Part shown: positions 9,150 to 20,830 of the stretch, piece by piece
Position numbering within the stretch: position 1 is the first letter of the stretch
Layout: each line of letters starts with the position of its first letter
DNA from: Hirsutella rhossiliensis
Taxonomy: Eukaryota; Ascomycota; Sordariomycetes; Hypocreales; Ophiocordycipitaceae
NCBI RefSeq assembly: GCF_020360975.1
Contig: NW_025408669.1
Span: 6,758,001-6,822,000 of the forward strand
Direction: 5' to 3'
DNA length: 64,000 nt
The notes under the pieces: model-generated
The model's database searches: none
What the model was told of the DNA's origin: nothing
Seen by the model: only the letters and a program-made list of their open reading frames with translations
Position numbers and translations under genes: made by a program

Positions 9150-11480
9150 CTCTTATAACTACCTAAGCTAATAAGAATATAATATTAACTATTTAACTAT
9201 AGTAGGTTAGCACTTCTTATTACTATAATCTTAATACTTTATTATATATTTATTTTAATAACTATACCTTATTACTATTAAGCTTTAGTAATTTATTTAG
9301 TAACTTACTACCCTTAGTCTTAAATATAATAGGGAAAACTCTTAGTACCCCTTATAACGCTTATAAGTAGTTTACCTTATCGTTTAATAAGGACGAGCCT
9401 CTCCCTTTATCGCTATATAGCTTAAATAGGGCTATCTTCCTTAATAAAACTAAGATAATAACTAGCGCTCTTAGAACTATATAGATCGCTACTATTTTAG
9501 CTAATATCGTTAATAAGCTCTTATTTAAATAAATCGCTTTTATTAACGCTAAGATACTTAAGATTATCGCTATAGTTATTAGTATAAAGCGCCTCCTTAC
9601 TTATTTAAAGATATTTAAGGACGCTACTATAAAGGAGCGTAAGGCTATTAATATACTAGGAACTTATAAGTTTAAAGAAAGCCTTAAGTATACCTTAGCT
9701 AAGACTAAAGGATTTAGCGCTATTAACCTTACCTTTAATAAGCTATTAAGAAACCTATTTACTAAACGCTTACTTACCGCTACTATAGCCCTACCCCTTA
9801 CTCCTTTTAAGTAAGCTAACTTATTCGCTAAGGAATAGGCCTTAATACTAGTTTAATAAAAGCTTAACCCCTTCTAGGTTCTAAGCTATAGAAAACCTAG
9901 ACTATTCCCTATTATACTTTTTATAGTATACTATAATAACCTAGGCGATATAGACGGCTATATAAGTATCGTTTACTTTAGGTTAAAAGCGCTAGTCTAT
10001 AGAGCTTTAAACGCGGCTATAATTTAAGTGAATCTATTTACTACTATTTATAAGGAAGCTAACGCCGACCTCTCGCTTAGCTAATATACTGCCTTTACTA
10101 GATTACCTACTAGCTTTATTTATTAGTTTGCTATTACTACTTACCTCTTAAATAACTCGCTTAAGCTCGCCGCGGTATATTAAAGAGCCTCTTATATTAG
10201 CTTCTTATATATACTAGTAGCGCCCCGCCCTTATATAGCTAATATAATAGCCTATTTTAACTTATTAAACTTAAAGTTTATTAATATATACCTAAGTAAA
10301 TTCTAGAACCTAGGCTTAACTATATAGGCACTAGCTATAGTAATCTATAATTAAATTCTAGCCTCTTATAATAAACTAACTATAATACTCTTAGTAAAAC
10401 TAGCCCTAAATAACGCTTATAGTATACTTATTTATAGAGCCTTTAATATATAAGATACCCTAGATAACGTACTAGTAGGCCTTAAGGAACTAATAAAGAA
10501 GGAAGCTAAGGAGGAGATTCCCTACCTTACCCTTAACCCTATAATATAAGATAGTTAGTTACTAGTTTAGCCTTATTATACCCTTAGTCTTATTTATTTT
10601 TCTACTAGCTTAGCTATAAAGCGCCCTTAATTATATTTAGTCTTTCCTTAGCTTAGCTATATTATACCCCTAGCCCTACTTATTTATTACTTTAGTTTTA
10701 GCTACCTAGCGCCCTTAGTTCTTATAGTATTTTACTTCTAGCTTAGCTACTTTATATCCTTAGTATTAGTTATATTAAGTTTCGCTTTAAATAAGATATA
10801 AGTTATCTTTTATACTAACCTTAGAAATCTATATAACCTTATTATAATTCTTTATTAGCGCGACTTTTAATTAAATACTATAAGAGACTAATAAGGATAT
10901 TAGTTAATTCTTTCGCCTTAGGTATTTATTATAAGATACCTTATAGTCGATAATCTAGGTACCTATAATAATATCTACTTCTTTTAAGGAAGTTACCCTT
11001 AACTCCTTAAGGCTCCTTATAAAAGAAGGAACTTAGAAGCTACTAAGTAAAATCTAGGAAATTACTTAAAAATCCTAGAAATAATAACTAAGCGGATTAT
11101 ATAGATATTTTATAGAGATTTCCCTTAGGGATATATTATATAAGGAATATACTATAATTTCCTAAGTAATAATAGCTCTTTAAAGATTATATTAATATTT
11201 TCTTAAGAAGTTACTATAATAATATAGTAGGGAAATTATAAAGAAATACCTATACCTACCTAAGGAAAATACTAGGAAATACTACTAATACGCTATACTA
11301 CTATTATATAATTATAAGGTTAAGATATTACTTAGTTAAAGCCTTAAGTAAGGTCTTACGCTCGCTATAATATATATAAAAGATAGAGAACTTATTAGAT
11401 CTTAGGTAGATAAAAAAGAATATAAATAGTTATTACTACTCTTACTTTAACTTATAAGACTAGTAGCTAGTTTATATTTA
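9150..11480 (+). pseudogene. Long decayed frame of about 775 codons, family not recognised
   Basis: One plus-strand phase (codons in register with position 9590) can be followed from about 9150 to about 11480. It has only scattered TAA/TAG, nearly all where a Gln or Trp codon could have stood. Clean runs include LNRAIFLNKTKIITSALRT near 9450 and an ALPLTPFK block near 9800. The composition is Leu/Ile/Lys-rich, and Ala/Pro islands remain where CpC and CpG codons could not be RIPed. Saturating RIP implies it was repeated in the genome. It has no RT, integrase or DDE motif I can name, no LTRs and no terminal repeats that I found. It may be a transposase of an unrecognised class or a duplicated host gene. 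Confidence 0.45.
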
Positions 11481-11560
11481 ACGCGCGTAATAATATATAG
11501 TAGCTAGTTTATATAATACATTTAATTATATATAGTAGCTAGTTTATTTAGTTACCTATT
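11461..11560. repeat. Short tandem repeat, three copies of a TAGTAGCTAGTTTAT unit
   Basis: The unit TAGTAGCTAGTTTAT is repeated three times, at about 11461, 11498 and 11533, with spacers of roughly 20 bp. It sits at the 3' edge of the long decayed frame. Confidence 0.6.
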
Positions 11561-13015
11561 AAACCTATACTAGATTTAAATAGATAGCTAGGTTAAAGTA
11601 CTAGCCTTAGACTAAGGGACTAGTATATAATAACTAGGTATACTTAGGGCGTCCTTTAAGAACTATAAAGATATACTTTTAAAGTTAGTTTTTATTATAT
11701 AAGCGATATAAATATATACTTTTAAAATTAGTCTTTAAAAGGTCTATTATATAAAAAGTACTATTAGCCGGCGAAAGCTACTTCTTTAATAGATATAAAG
11801 GTATTAAAGCTATTAAGATTGCTTAATTTCTCTTTTTACTTACTACTTTAAATAGTATTAATTTTTATTTTTAGTTTAAAATTAAAGTTAAGAATCTTCT
11901 TAATTTTCCCTTTAACCTTTTAATTAAGTATTTACCTACTAAGCTAAATTAACTTTATTAAGTAGTAGTATTATAGGAAGTAATAATAGCTTTTATAGAT
12001 ATATAATAGAATTCCTTTAAAATTCTTTATTAACCTTTAAGCGGTATTATCCTAAGACTCTTATTTCTTTTCTTCCTTACCTTAGAAAGAGGCTCTAAAA
12101 GATCCCTTTTAGCTATTAATAGTAACCTTAATATAGTAAGCGCGTTTAAAGATCTCGCTAATCTTAATACTATTAAGGAATTCTACTTACTAGCCTAGCT
12201 TTCTTAAAGTAGCTTTATCTTTTATCTTATTAACTTAGTAGTTAGTAAAAGATAGGTTAATAGATAAAATAGCTTAAAAGAAGTCTTAAGTAAGGTATTA
12301 GTCCTAAGTATTAAGTAACCTTAGTTATCTTACCTTAGTAAGGACTTTTTACTATTAAGTAACCTAAGTTTTAATCTTAGTTTTATTAAGCGATAATAGT
12401 ATTAAATAATAACGTTAAAGAACTTCTTATTTAAGTACTTAGTTTATAAGTATAACTTAAGACTATAAGAATAATAGTTATTTTATAATATTATATTCTT
12501 TAGCGATAGTACTATAATAGTTACTAATAGTCTTAATAATATATTATTAAAGGCTAGTAAGGGCCTTTACTTAATCTTAATACCCTTATAGCTTTAAGTA
12601 GTACTAAGTATAAAGGAATTTAAGGTATAAGAATTCCTTTAATAAAAGGTCGATTAAATTAAATACTATACTATTAATATAATAAAAAGTCGGTTTAGCT
12701 AGTTATTAAAAGACTAGTTTAACCCTTTTTATAGTTAGGTTAATAAATTCCTAAAGATTATAGGAAGATATAAATTTCTTAATAATAGAAATCTATTACT
12801 TTTAGTTATAAAGGCTATTAAGAATAGTACCTTTAAAAGAGCTATTAATTTTTATTTATCGAACTTATTATAAAAGCTATTTATAATTATAGTAAAAGGA
12901 ACTAAAATAAGATACTTAGTTAGTAGTAAACTAAGCTAATAACTATTATATAAAGGATAAGCTAAGTAAGTATAAAGATTAAGGACTAAGTAGCTCTTAA
13001 TTTTCTATTTAAGTA
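11561..13015. other. RIP-saturated stretch, nothing recognised
   Basis: About 1.45 kb of AT-rich, CpA/TpG-depleted sequence up to the target duplication of Gypsy-2. I see no coding signature, terminal repeat or domain on either strand. Confidence 0.5.
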
Positions 13016-13020
13016 ATAGT

Positions 13021-13206
13021 TATTATAGAGTAGGTAGAGGCGTATATATAGGTGCTATCTATAGGATAATATTAATAAGCTATATAGAGCTCTTTTATAC
13101 GCGGCTAGCCCGCCCTTATACTTATAGGATCCGGCCCTCTATATATAACTATATAGCTTAGGCCGCGGCCTAAGCCTATTACCTATAATAGTTAAAGACT
13201 CTTATA
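13021..13206 (-). repeat. Gypsy-2 3' LTR
   Basis: A 186-bp direct repeat that starts TATTA and ends CTTATA, where TG and CA termini appear to have been RIPed to TA. It matches 31871-32056 with a small number of transitions. Confidence 0.95.
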
Positions 13207-13619
13207 TAATGCCCTCCCTTAAGCGCGGCGTAGCGCTGCCCTATTAATAGCTCCTGTATAATTAAGCCCGTGCCGCGGGCTCTTCCCTGCCCTTTCCTAT
13301 TAATAGGGCCGGCCCTACTAGCCCTATTATCCCCGCGCCCGTTAGCCTAGGTAGCCGGGACCTAGCTCTATACTTATCGGCCGGCTAGCTATTTAAATAA
13401 GGGCGTAACCTATTATATACGCCCCTAGGTAGCCGGCGGCTAGTCTAGACCTATATAAGCCTTAGGTTGCCTATCCCCTCTACCTTAGGCAGTATCCTTT
13501 ACTAAGGGGTATATAAGGCGGTATCCCCTTCTTCCCCCTTCCCTTCCTTCTCTCCTTTCTTTAACTATAGTAGTAGTATTAATAGGTAAGTTCCGCTCTA
13601 CCTAAGGCGTTAGTCCGTT

Positions 13620-14670
13620 CTTAGCTATATAGGCCGCTCTATTAACGTATACTTATAGTAGTAGCGGTAGTAGTAATAATAGCCCTAATAATAATAATAA
13701 CTCTAACTAATAAGTTCTACGCCTTATAGAGCGGGAGGCCGTATTCCGTTATACTAACTTCCGCGATAGATATATCCGCCTCTCCCTCTCCTATATCCTC
13801 CTTCTCGGAGCGTATAGAGTTATTCGTCGACGCCGTGCTAGCCGCGGCCGACGACGACTCCGCCGCTGCCGCCGCTCTTACCCGCGCCGCTGCTACCGCT
13901 CCTACCGCCGCCGCCGCCGCCTCTACTACGCTATTCGCTCTTACGTCGCCCCTTAAGGTAACGACGCCGTCCCCGCCGCTACTTATAACGCCTAGCCCCT
14001 CGGCCCCCGCCTCTATCTCCGCTACCCCTATAAGTCTATAGTTAGCAAGCGTAATGACGTTATCCGCTAACCTCCTATAGTATAAGCGCAGCCGGCGCCG
14101 CCCGCTCGGCCCCCTATATACGTTATACGTCGTAGGAGCTCGACTACTCCGACTAGGCCGGGCGCCGCCGCGGCGGTAGCTGCTACTAGTACGCGCGAGC
14201 CGGCCGCGCCTATAAGGCGGCGCCTCCTATCCTACTCGCTACGGCGTTAGCTTAGAAGGCCGGCTCGTATAGGCAGGCGTAGGGGGCTACTAAGAAGCGC
14301 CTTACCGCCGCCGCCGCCGCCTACCGTAACCTCTACGCCCTCGAGCGATAGGGCCTTATACCTAAGTAAGTCCTACTCTTTTACTCCCTTATTTCCGCCT
14401 TTAACGTACCCGGCGCTAAGGATACTACCTCTATCGCCCTATCGGCGGTCCCCTTAGCCGTGCCCGCCTCCGTTACCGCCGCTACCCTTACCGCCGCCGC
14501 TAGCCGCCGCCCCTCTACCCTTAGAGCCGCTACCGCCGCCGACTAGCTTATAGGCTTAAAGGGCCGCCTTAGCGCCTTAGAGACCGCCGCCGCCGCTAAT
14601 AAGAAGGAGGAGGCTAACGAGGATAATAATAATAAAGATAATAATAATAATAACGATAAGGAATAGGCCT
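13620..14670 (+). pseudogene. Antisense Ala-rich frame at the Gypsy-2 3' end, function unknown
   Basis: On the strand opposite to pol there is an open stretch from at least 13835 to 14041 (AAADDDSAAAAALTRAAAT...). Readable continuations hold a YKR block near 14080 and an acidic Asn/Asp/Glu/Lys-rich end near 14590-14665. The same layout recurs in Gypsy-4 at 49640-50690: an Ala/Thr/Pro-rich start, an L*YKR block in the same relative place, Ala-rich segments and an acidic tail. The stops present are of the Gln/Trp-derived kind, and the phase is broken in places. It could be an extra element protein or a captured gene. No known domain was recognised. Confidence 0.5.
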
Positions 14671-14879
14671 AGGTAGTCTAAGGGCTCTGCTCCGCGATAA
14701 ACGCTATTTTTATCTCTACTTATACTATTATATTTATATTACCTATATTACTATAATTGCCCCCTTTGCTATACTTACTTTATAGTCTTAGCCCGGGCTA
14801 CTATTAGTAGTCCGCTAGTCTATCGTTCTTATCTACCGTTTTAAATAAGGCTTTAAACTTATTAAGGGCTATAGTTCTC

Positions 14880-17711
14880 GTAAACTTATATATAGGTTCT
14901 TACGTAGGGTCGAGATACCCGCGCTACTTAACGAGGACCTCCCGGCGTTTCCCCCTACTAACCTTTTTCTAGCGCGCGGCCTATATCTCTTTAACCTTAA
15001 ACTCGTCCTCTCCCTCTACCTCGATTACGGGCGGTTAAGCGTCCGCTACTTCTTATCTAGGTAGCGGGTTAAAGGAGGCTCTATAAAGGAGGTCTACGTT
15101 AATCTTATTATAGACCCCTATTAGGAGACTATCGAGCTCTATAACCTATAGGCTAATAACCCTCCGTACTATAAACTTTATATATAGCTAGTTAAGCTTC
15201 TTCTTTAGCCGTACCGACCTATAGTTACGGAGGTCTAGCTATACCTTATCTCCTACTATAAACCTATCTACTAGGGCCCTAGTCTTATTAGCGTGCCGCT
15301 CTTAATCTTACGCTGCGGCGGCTATCGCGGATTAGCAATAATCTATAGTCTTTTATAGCTTTTATATAAACGCGGAGGCGCGGCCCTCTAGTAATAAATT
15401 ACTATACTACTCCGCTACTACGTCTATAGTAAAGGGAACTAATAAAGGTAGTTCGAAGCTATACGTTATAAAGAAAGAGGCTATCCTAATAAAGGTATAT
15501 AGTCTACTATTTAACGTAAGTTAGGCCGCGGGGAGCTAATAGTCTTAGTCTACTTAGTTATAGGCTATAACGGCCTATAGGTAAGCCTACGCCTCCTAAT
15601 TAACCCTCTTAGGCCCTCTATTAGTCTATAAGTAATATACTATACTAAGTAGCTATATAATCTAAAGTAGCTAGTATAGGTACTATTAAAAGCGGCTAGT
15701 TTAATTCGATCCCCTATTGCTTATAATAGAGGCTAGCTAGCTATATAAGCGGGCCTAGTACTATAGGAAGCGCTTTATATAGGACTCTATATCTATAGAT
15801 AGTATTAGCTTTAATACTATAAACTTACTAAGTCGGTCCTTAATTACCTATATATAGCGGTTGCCGCCCTTTATAAGTAAGAGGTCCGTTATAAAGTCTA
15901 TCTATATATACGTATAGAACCGGTTAAGTACCGGAAGCTACTTAAGTAGCCCCTTAAGCTACGCCCTCTAAATCTTAGTACGGCTATAGATATCGTAGTT
16001 ATAGAGGAAGTAGCGAACGTAGTACTATAGGAGGGGCTAGTAAAAATCCCTCGCGAGGCCTACTACTATACCTTACCTACCTAGGTAGCCTACGATACTA
16101 GAGTTATAGACGAGCTAGACTAGCTTCCCTCGGAGCTCGTTCCGTTTATCTAGCTCCGGCGGTCTATCCTTCTCCCTAGCTTCTATAGTATATAGCGCGC
16201 CCGGCACCTATAGTCTCCCCCGCTAACGTAGGTGCCCCCGTAGGTCGATATAATAGTTAGCTACTTATACCTTTAGCTTTAGTTTTAGATCGAGGCGTCG
16301 AGCGCTGGACTTAACGGCGCGGCGTACGCTCTCGTAGGTATAGTCTAGAAACGATATCTTATCCTATAAGCGCTAGAGGACCTTATCTTAGAACACCCGC
16401 GCCGTACGCGCCCCTAGGCCGGTCTATCCCTCCTTACTAGGCCGAGGTAAAGGTATAAGAGAAGGCTTATCTATTAGCGCCGCGCCTTCCTCTACTAGGG
16501 AAGCTCCTATATAAGTCTGTAGCGCTTCTTATAGGATAAGCTATAGATCCTAGGCCTCGATATCCGCTCCTATCGGCCGGTCCTAATCCCTCTAAGAAAG
16601 CGTATCTAGGACTATAGAGTCCCGCCCTAGCCGGTACTTAATCGAGAAGTTAAAGCGTAAGAGATACTCCGCTTAGCGGGCTTACCGCTTTAAGAGGTGC
16701 TAGCGAGTTATAAAGTACTTAAGGTTCCTATAGTTTATAAGAACCTCGAAGCTCTTATAGCTCTAAAGCTTCGCTTATTATTACTCGAGGTAGCTAATAA
16801 TCGCTAGTATCTCTTTATTATAAATAGCGTAATTCCGCTCCGCTAGGGTTAGCTTACGGGAGTAGAACGCTACTAGTTACTTCCGCCTATCTACCTCCTA
16901 AGAGAGCGTTCCTTTAAGTGCCTAGCCGCTATAGTCCGCTTTAACTAATATAGACCGGTTAAAGTCTTACTAAAGTAGTACTAAGGCTTAAGAGAATAGG
17001 TCCTTAAGCGTACGGAACGCTCCTTCTTATACGGGCCCCTAGTAAAAGGCGGTCCGCTTCCTAGTAATCTCGTTTAAGGGTATTATAATATAGGAGAAGC
17101 CCTTAATAAACATCTTATAATAGTTCGCGAACCTAAGGAAGCTCTATACGCCTATCTATATAGTTAGGGTAGCTTAGTCTTAAATCGCTTAGATCTTTAC
17201 TAGATCCGCCTATATACCTACGCCGGCGTAGATAATAAAGCCTAGGTACTTAACCCTCTTAACCCTAAATTCGTACTTATCTAGGTTAAGGTAGAGCCTA
17301 TAAAGTTAAAGGCGCTCTAAGACCCTCCGTACTTTCCGTATATAGTCCTTATAGGAGCCGCTTATATAGATAAGGATATTATCTATATATATAGAGGCGA
17401 ACTTATCGAGGAAGTCTTAAAGTACGTTATTAATATAACGCTAAAAGGTAGCGGGCGCTCTTAAGAGGCCGAAGGGCGTTATAAGCTACTTAAATAAGCT
17501 ATAGCGTATATAGAACGCTGTTTTTTACTTGTTACCCTCTAAGATCTATACCTTATAGAACGCCTATTTTATATCTAGCTTCGTAAACTACTTTGCCTTT
17601 AAAAGGTTACGGAGTATATCCGAGATTAAGGGTAAGGGGTAGCGGTCCGGCCTTATAATTACGTTTAGAGCCCTATAGTTATAATAAAACTATATCCCGC
17701 CCCTTAGTTTA
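14880..17711 (-). pseudogene. Gypsy-2 RT, RNase H, integrase and chromodomain (RIPed)
   Basis: Reading minus from 17706: an RT palm remnant, YIDN (from YIDD) near 17380-17360, then RNase H at about 16960-16600 that aligns base by base with Gypsy-1 4000-4150. Integrase follows at about 16470-15100, with an IDFITDL block near 15890-15925. The chromodomain at about 15000-14880 reads K*RGY, DPT*EP. Stops replace the conserved Trp residues exactly as TGG to TAG/TAA RIP predicts. Non-functional. The N-terminal RT part lies beyond the Copia-1 insert at 29775. Confidence 0.88.
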
Positions 17712-18279
17712 TCTTAAGGTATATGAGCAAAAGCGGAATTTTGGGAAATCAAGGAATCACGTAAGACTACGTAATAGAGGGGAAGAAGGAGTATAAGGTA
17801 GGATTTTCAACGGAATTTATTGGTTGTGTATTGGTGTGTGGAAGAGGTGTTAGAGTTAATGATTCTCTATCTATCTACTAGCGGACATGCTGTCTTATAT
17901 AGACAATTGTAGCTGAACGGAAGAACCTTTCGGGACCAGATTTAGGCTGCCGTATAGCCCTAAGACTGAGGAATTCCGTGATACCTCGAGTGAATCTGGA
18001 AGTGTCTTGGTTCCACTGATATTCGTGTTTAAAGGAGGTTGGTCGTGCCGGTGTTCTTAAGAGGTCTTAGCTAGCATTCTAAGCTAGCTCTGTTCCTTCG
18101 ATTCCCGATTTTACGATAACCGGCAACCCGTTTAATGCATAATGACATGCAAAATGACGAGCGATTCTTGCTCTATAAGATGAGATTTTGTCTATAATTA
18201 ATATACTACTTATTGGCTTATATAATCGGGAGAGTATATTATAGCTGCTTTATTTATAGTAAGAACACTGTTCCTTACA
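17712..18279 (-). repeat. Copia-1 3' LTR
   Basis: A 568-bp terminal repeat. On the minus strand it starts TGTAAGGAAC and ends CCTTAAGA, so the 3' terminus is GA rather than the usual CA in both copies. Confidence 0.95.
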
Positions 18280-18650
18280 GCCTCCTTAAAGAGTAGATTT
18301 ATATACTTTTACTAATTTATTTATAGTAGTATATATATAGGTAAAAACCTAATTTTAGGAAAACCATTCTTATACCTTAATAGGATATATAAAAACCTAT
18401 TCTTTCTTAGGAAAATAAATCCTTAGGTATATACTAATAGAAAACCTATAGTAGGAAAATCTATAGTTATAATAATTATTTATAGGATAACCTTATATAA
18501 GGTAAAACCTATTATTGCTAGGAAAATCTTAATAGATAAAAACCTAGTAAATATTTCTCTAGGAAACCTAAAAGGAAAAACCTAGTAGGGAAAGATATAG
18601 AAAGCATAAGAAATATCTAAAACCCCTTTAATTGCTTAGAACTTATATTA
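18280..18650 (-). other. Copia-1 3' untranslated region with AAAACCTA/TAGGAAAA repeats
   Basis: Between the RNase H stop region and the 3' LTR, about 18333-18600 holds five imperfect units in which AAAACCTA is followed after a variable gap by TAGGAAAA, at a period of roughly 35-60 bp. The rest is AT-rich. No coding potential was seen. The purine run next to the LTR on the minus strand may serve as the polypurine tract. Confidence 0.55.
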
Positions 18651-18875
18651 AGGATAGACTGTCTCTAAATTTATAGAGTAATTTAGGTCTTAATTCCTTC
18701 GTAAAAATATCAGCTATATTATCTTCTGATTTAATATAAAAACTCTAATTTCCCCTTCTCTTATACTAGTTCTAGTATAGTAATAGGCTAATCTTATATG
18801 CTTAGACCTTTTATAAAATTCCGGATTTTCTGCTAATTTAATAGCAGCAGTATTATCCGTTAAAATAGGAGGTAT
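18650..18875 (-). pseudogene. Copia-1 RNase H, C-terminal part (split by Copia-2)
   Basis: The frame reads PILTDNTAAIKLAENPEF, then RSKHIRLAYYYTR and REGEI, the standard C-terminal RNase H of Ty1/Copia. The upstream half ends at 24961 with NTIP, and the two halves join in phase across Copia-2 when one GGTAT target copy is removed. The reading continues into the Copia-2 LTR, creating a spurious fused start. Confidence 0.9.
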
Positions 18876-19075
18876 TGTTGGATCCACCTGTGCACTAGGC
18901 ACCGATCGCGCACGTATAACTAATCGACCGCGCTAGTCACGTGCGAGTAAGAGGTGAGACACAGGGAGGAAGGTCTTTGCACACAGTTTGTATGGGACAC
19001 GTTTCCCTAGTTACACAAGATATAACCAATTGAACCAGTTCGAATAACCTCACTGCAGTGAAGAGCCTGTCCACA
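18876..19075 (+). repeat. Copia-2 5' LTR
   Basis: A 200-bp LTR, starting TGTTGGATCC and ending CTGTCCACA, matching 24761-24960 without a visible difference. Confidence 0.97.
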
Positions 19076-19085
19076 CTGATCAGTG
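19076..19085 (+). promoter_or_regulatory. Candidate primer-binding site CTGATCAGTG of Copia-2
   Basis: The ten bases directly after the 5' LTR are identical to those after the Copia-3 5' LTR (41976-41985), although the two LTRs are unrelated. A RIPed version (CTAATTAATAG) follows the Copia-4 LTR. Conservation at this place suggests a primer site. It does not start with the usual TGG, and I cannot assign a tRNA. The first eight bases are palindromic. Confidence 0.5.
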
Positions 19086-19342
19086 TCGCCCGGCAAAGGT
19101 GACACAGAACAGCAAGACGGAAGAGAGCTAACCTATCGTCACGCTCTGCAAAGCGAGCTCCTGACGGTAGGATAGTTGCTACAACGCGCGGATTGCTACG
19201 AAGACTCTGCATCAGAGCCCACTCTAGTTATCCAACCGTGCCTAAGCTTTGCTGTCATCAGCGACCCTTAGGCGTGCCCTATCGCACATTGATAACCTCA
19301 TTGACACCCTGTGCCCTGTTTCTCAGCACACAGCCTGTCAAT

Positions 19343-20830
19343 ATGTCTGACAATTCATCTGCCGCACTAGCCCCGGCAACAGCCCAGGATACCCCGGCCA
19401 ACGTGTTCTCGAAGACAGGCAACTCGTTGAACGGAACCTGACGATCGTGGAGCTCCTTCACTCCCGATCAGGCATTTCGACGCGGATTTCTCAACGAACC
19501 TATCACCCAAAGCTCCTCCCTTGTCCACCGCAACAGCTTCTTCTTAGGCTGTGTGGCAACATACACGGTGGATAAACGTAACCACGGAATTGCCCTGCTT
19601 GGGGATCTGTATAACGACTTCACGGGATGGAGCTATGATGACTTCGAACTAATCAACCCACGCCTTAGATCAAGACTCGGACGCTTCTCAGAATTAGGGA
19701 TCTATATGGGCAAGGCCAACTCTAGCATCTCTCGAGCTTTATGTGGCCTTCTAACAAGTAACGAACTTCCTGAATGGGATGAGAACGAGTTGCTTGGTCA
19801 AGAGGTTGCTGAAAACACCGTGGCATATAAGGTGAAACAGAAGCTGCTCCAAGGAACTGTTAAAGCGGCTATATCGTCACCGGCACCGGTAGTAATCCAG
19901 CAGCCAACTATTACCCGACCGGCGGAACCGGAATCCTCAGATCATTGAGACCCATCAACCCGCTCAGCAAGAGCCTCAGCATCAATGGCGCGAATCCCTC
20001 GGTATCAGCAGACGCTCCCGTACGGACTACCAACTTCCGAGATGCATACACGAGCATTCCACCTGTTCGATTCGAGAACGAGGAAGTTGAGGCCGATCTC
20101 ACGATTAGATTCATTAAGATATGGGACAAGAAACTAGCCTATACCGGCGAACCATACGATATCTTCGATGACAAGATCCGAAATTCATGAGCGTGTGCCG
20201 TCAAGCAAACATTCCTCCGTCTAAATTCCATGGTGTTTTCCTTCGATTCTGGCTGGGAAGCTCAGTCCTTCTTTCTACACGAAATCAGCACTGATTTAAC
20301 CTTCGCTGAGATGTATCAGAAGATGAAAGAGCACTTTGACACCGAAATCAACCAGAAGATGTATCATACCCACTGAGCACCTCACCTTCAGCCGACTTCG
20401 GGCTGAGATGCCCGGTAAGTCATCTGACGAGGTCCTCCAGGCCCTTCTTACGAAATTGCGGCTCTGTAGGAGAGCACTCGGGGATAAGTCTGGCGGCGAA
20501 GGTGGCCTGATCGATGCAACGCTCAGGGCGTGCCGTGGTGTGCCTGAATTCCGACTCGCGATATACTCTCCCGCACCTACATTTGAGGGATTGGCATCAC
20601 AGCTTCGATCATCGCTATCTGCCATGCAAGATGAACGATCTGAACAACCCAGTGGCCAATATCCCCAAGACCTGGATAGAGGACATGATCAGCACTTCGT
20701 GGATCGCAAATTTCAGCGAAATTCCGGCGGAACAAGAGGTCAATCACAAAGGCGTCAGCCAAATTGGAAGAAGAAATGCTACGTTTGCGGCAAGGAAGGT
20801 TGTTTCTCAACGAGACATCCTGAAAACGAG
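19343..20830 (+). pseudogene. Copia-2 Gag (stops and frameshifts)
   Basis: The likely start is ATG at 19343 (MSDNSSAALA). The frame runs through a single TGA at 19439-19441 to 19948, then shifts near 19945, 20180, 20290 and 20365. Recognisable parts are a TYTVDKRNHG block, a YTGEPYDIFDDK block near 20130-20175 shared with Copia-3 and Copia-4, and a DEVLQALLTKLRLC helix. A zinc knuckle lies at 20777-20818 as Cys-x2-Cys-x4-Cys-x4-His (CYVCGKEGCFSTRH), with the last two ligands in the reverse order of the usual CCHC. The start is chosen by the open frame and by the length of its Copia-3 counterpart. Confidence 0.8.

Noticed and set aside
13835..14041. The open Ala-rich frame as an intact 68-residue gene
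   Set aside because: It is a fragment of a longer decayed antisense frame inside a RIPed element. I list it as a pseudogene and not as a small gene.
13800..14600. A GC-rich patch as a CpG island or host gene promoter
   Set aside because: The richness comes from CpG and CpC left after RIP removed CpA. It recurs inside Gypsy-4 and belongs to the element.
18335..18600. TAGGTTTT-like units on the minus strand as interstitial telomere repeat
   Set aside because: Units are interrupted by variable spacers and alternate with another octamer. There is no tandem TTAGGG-type array.
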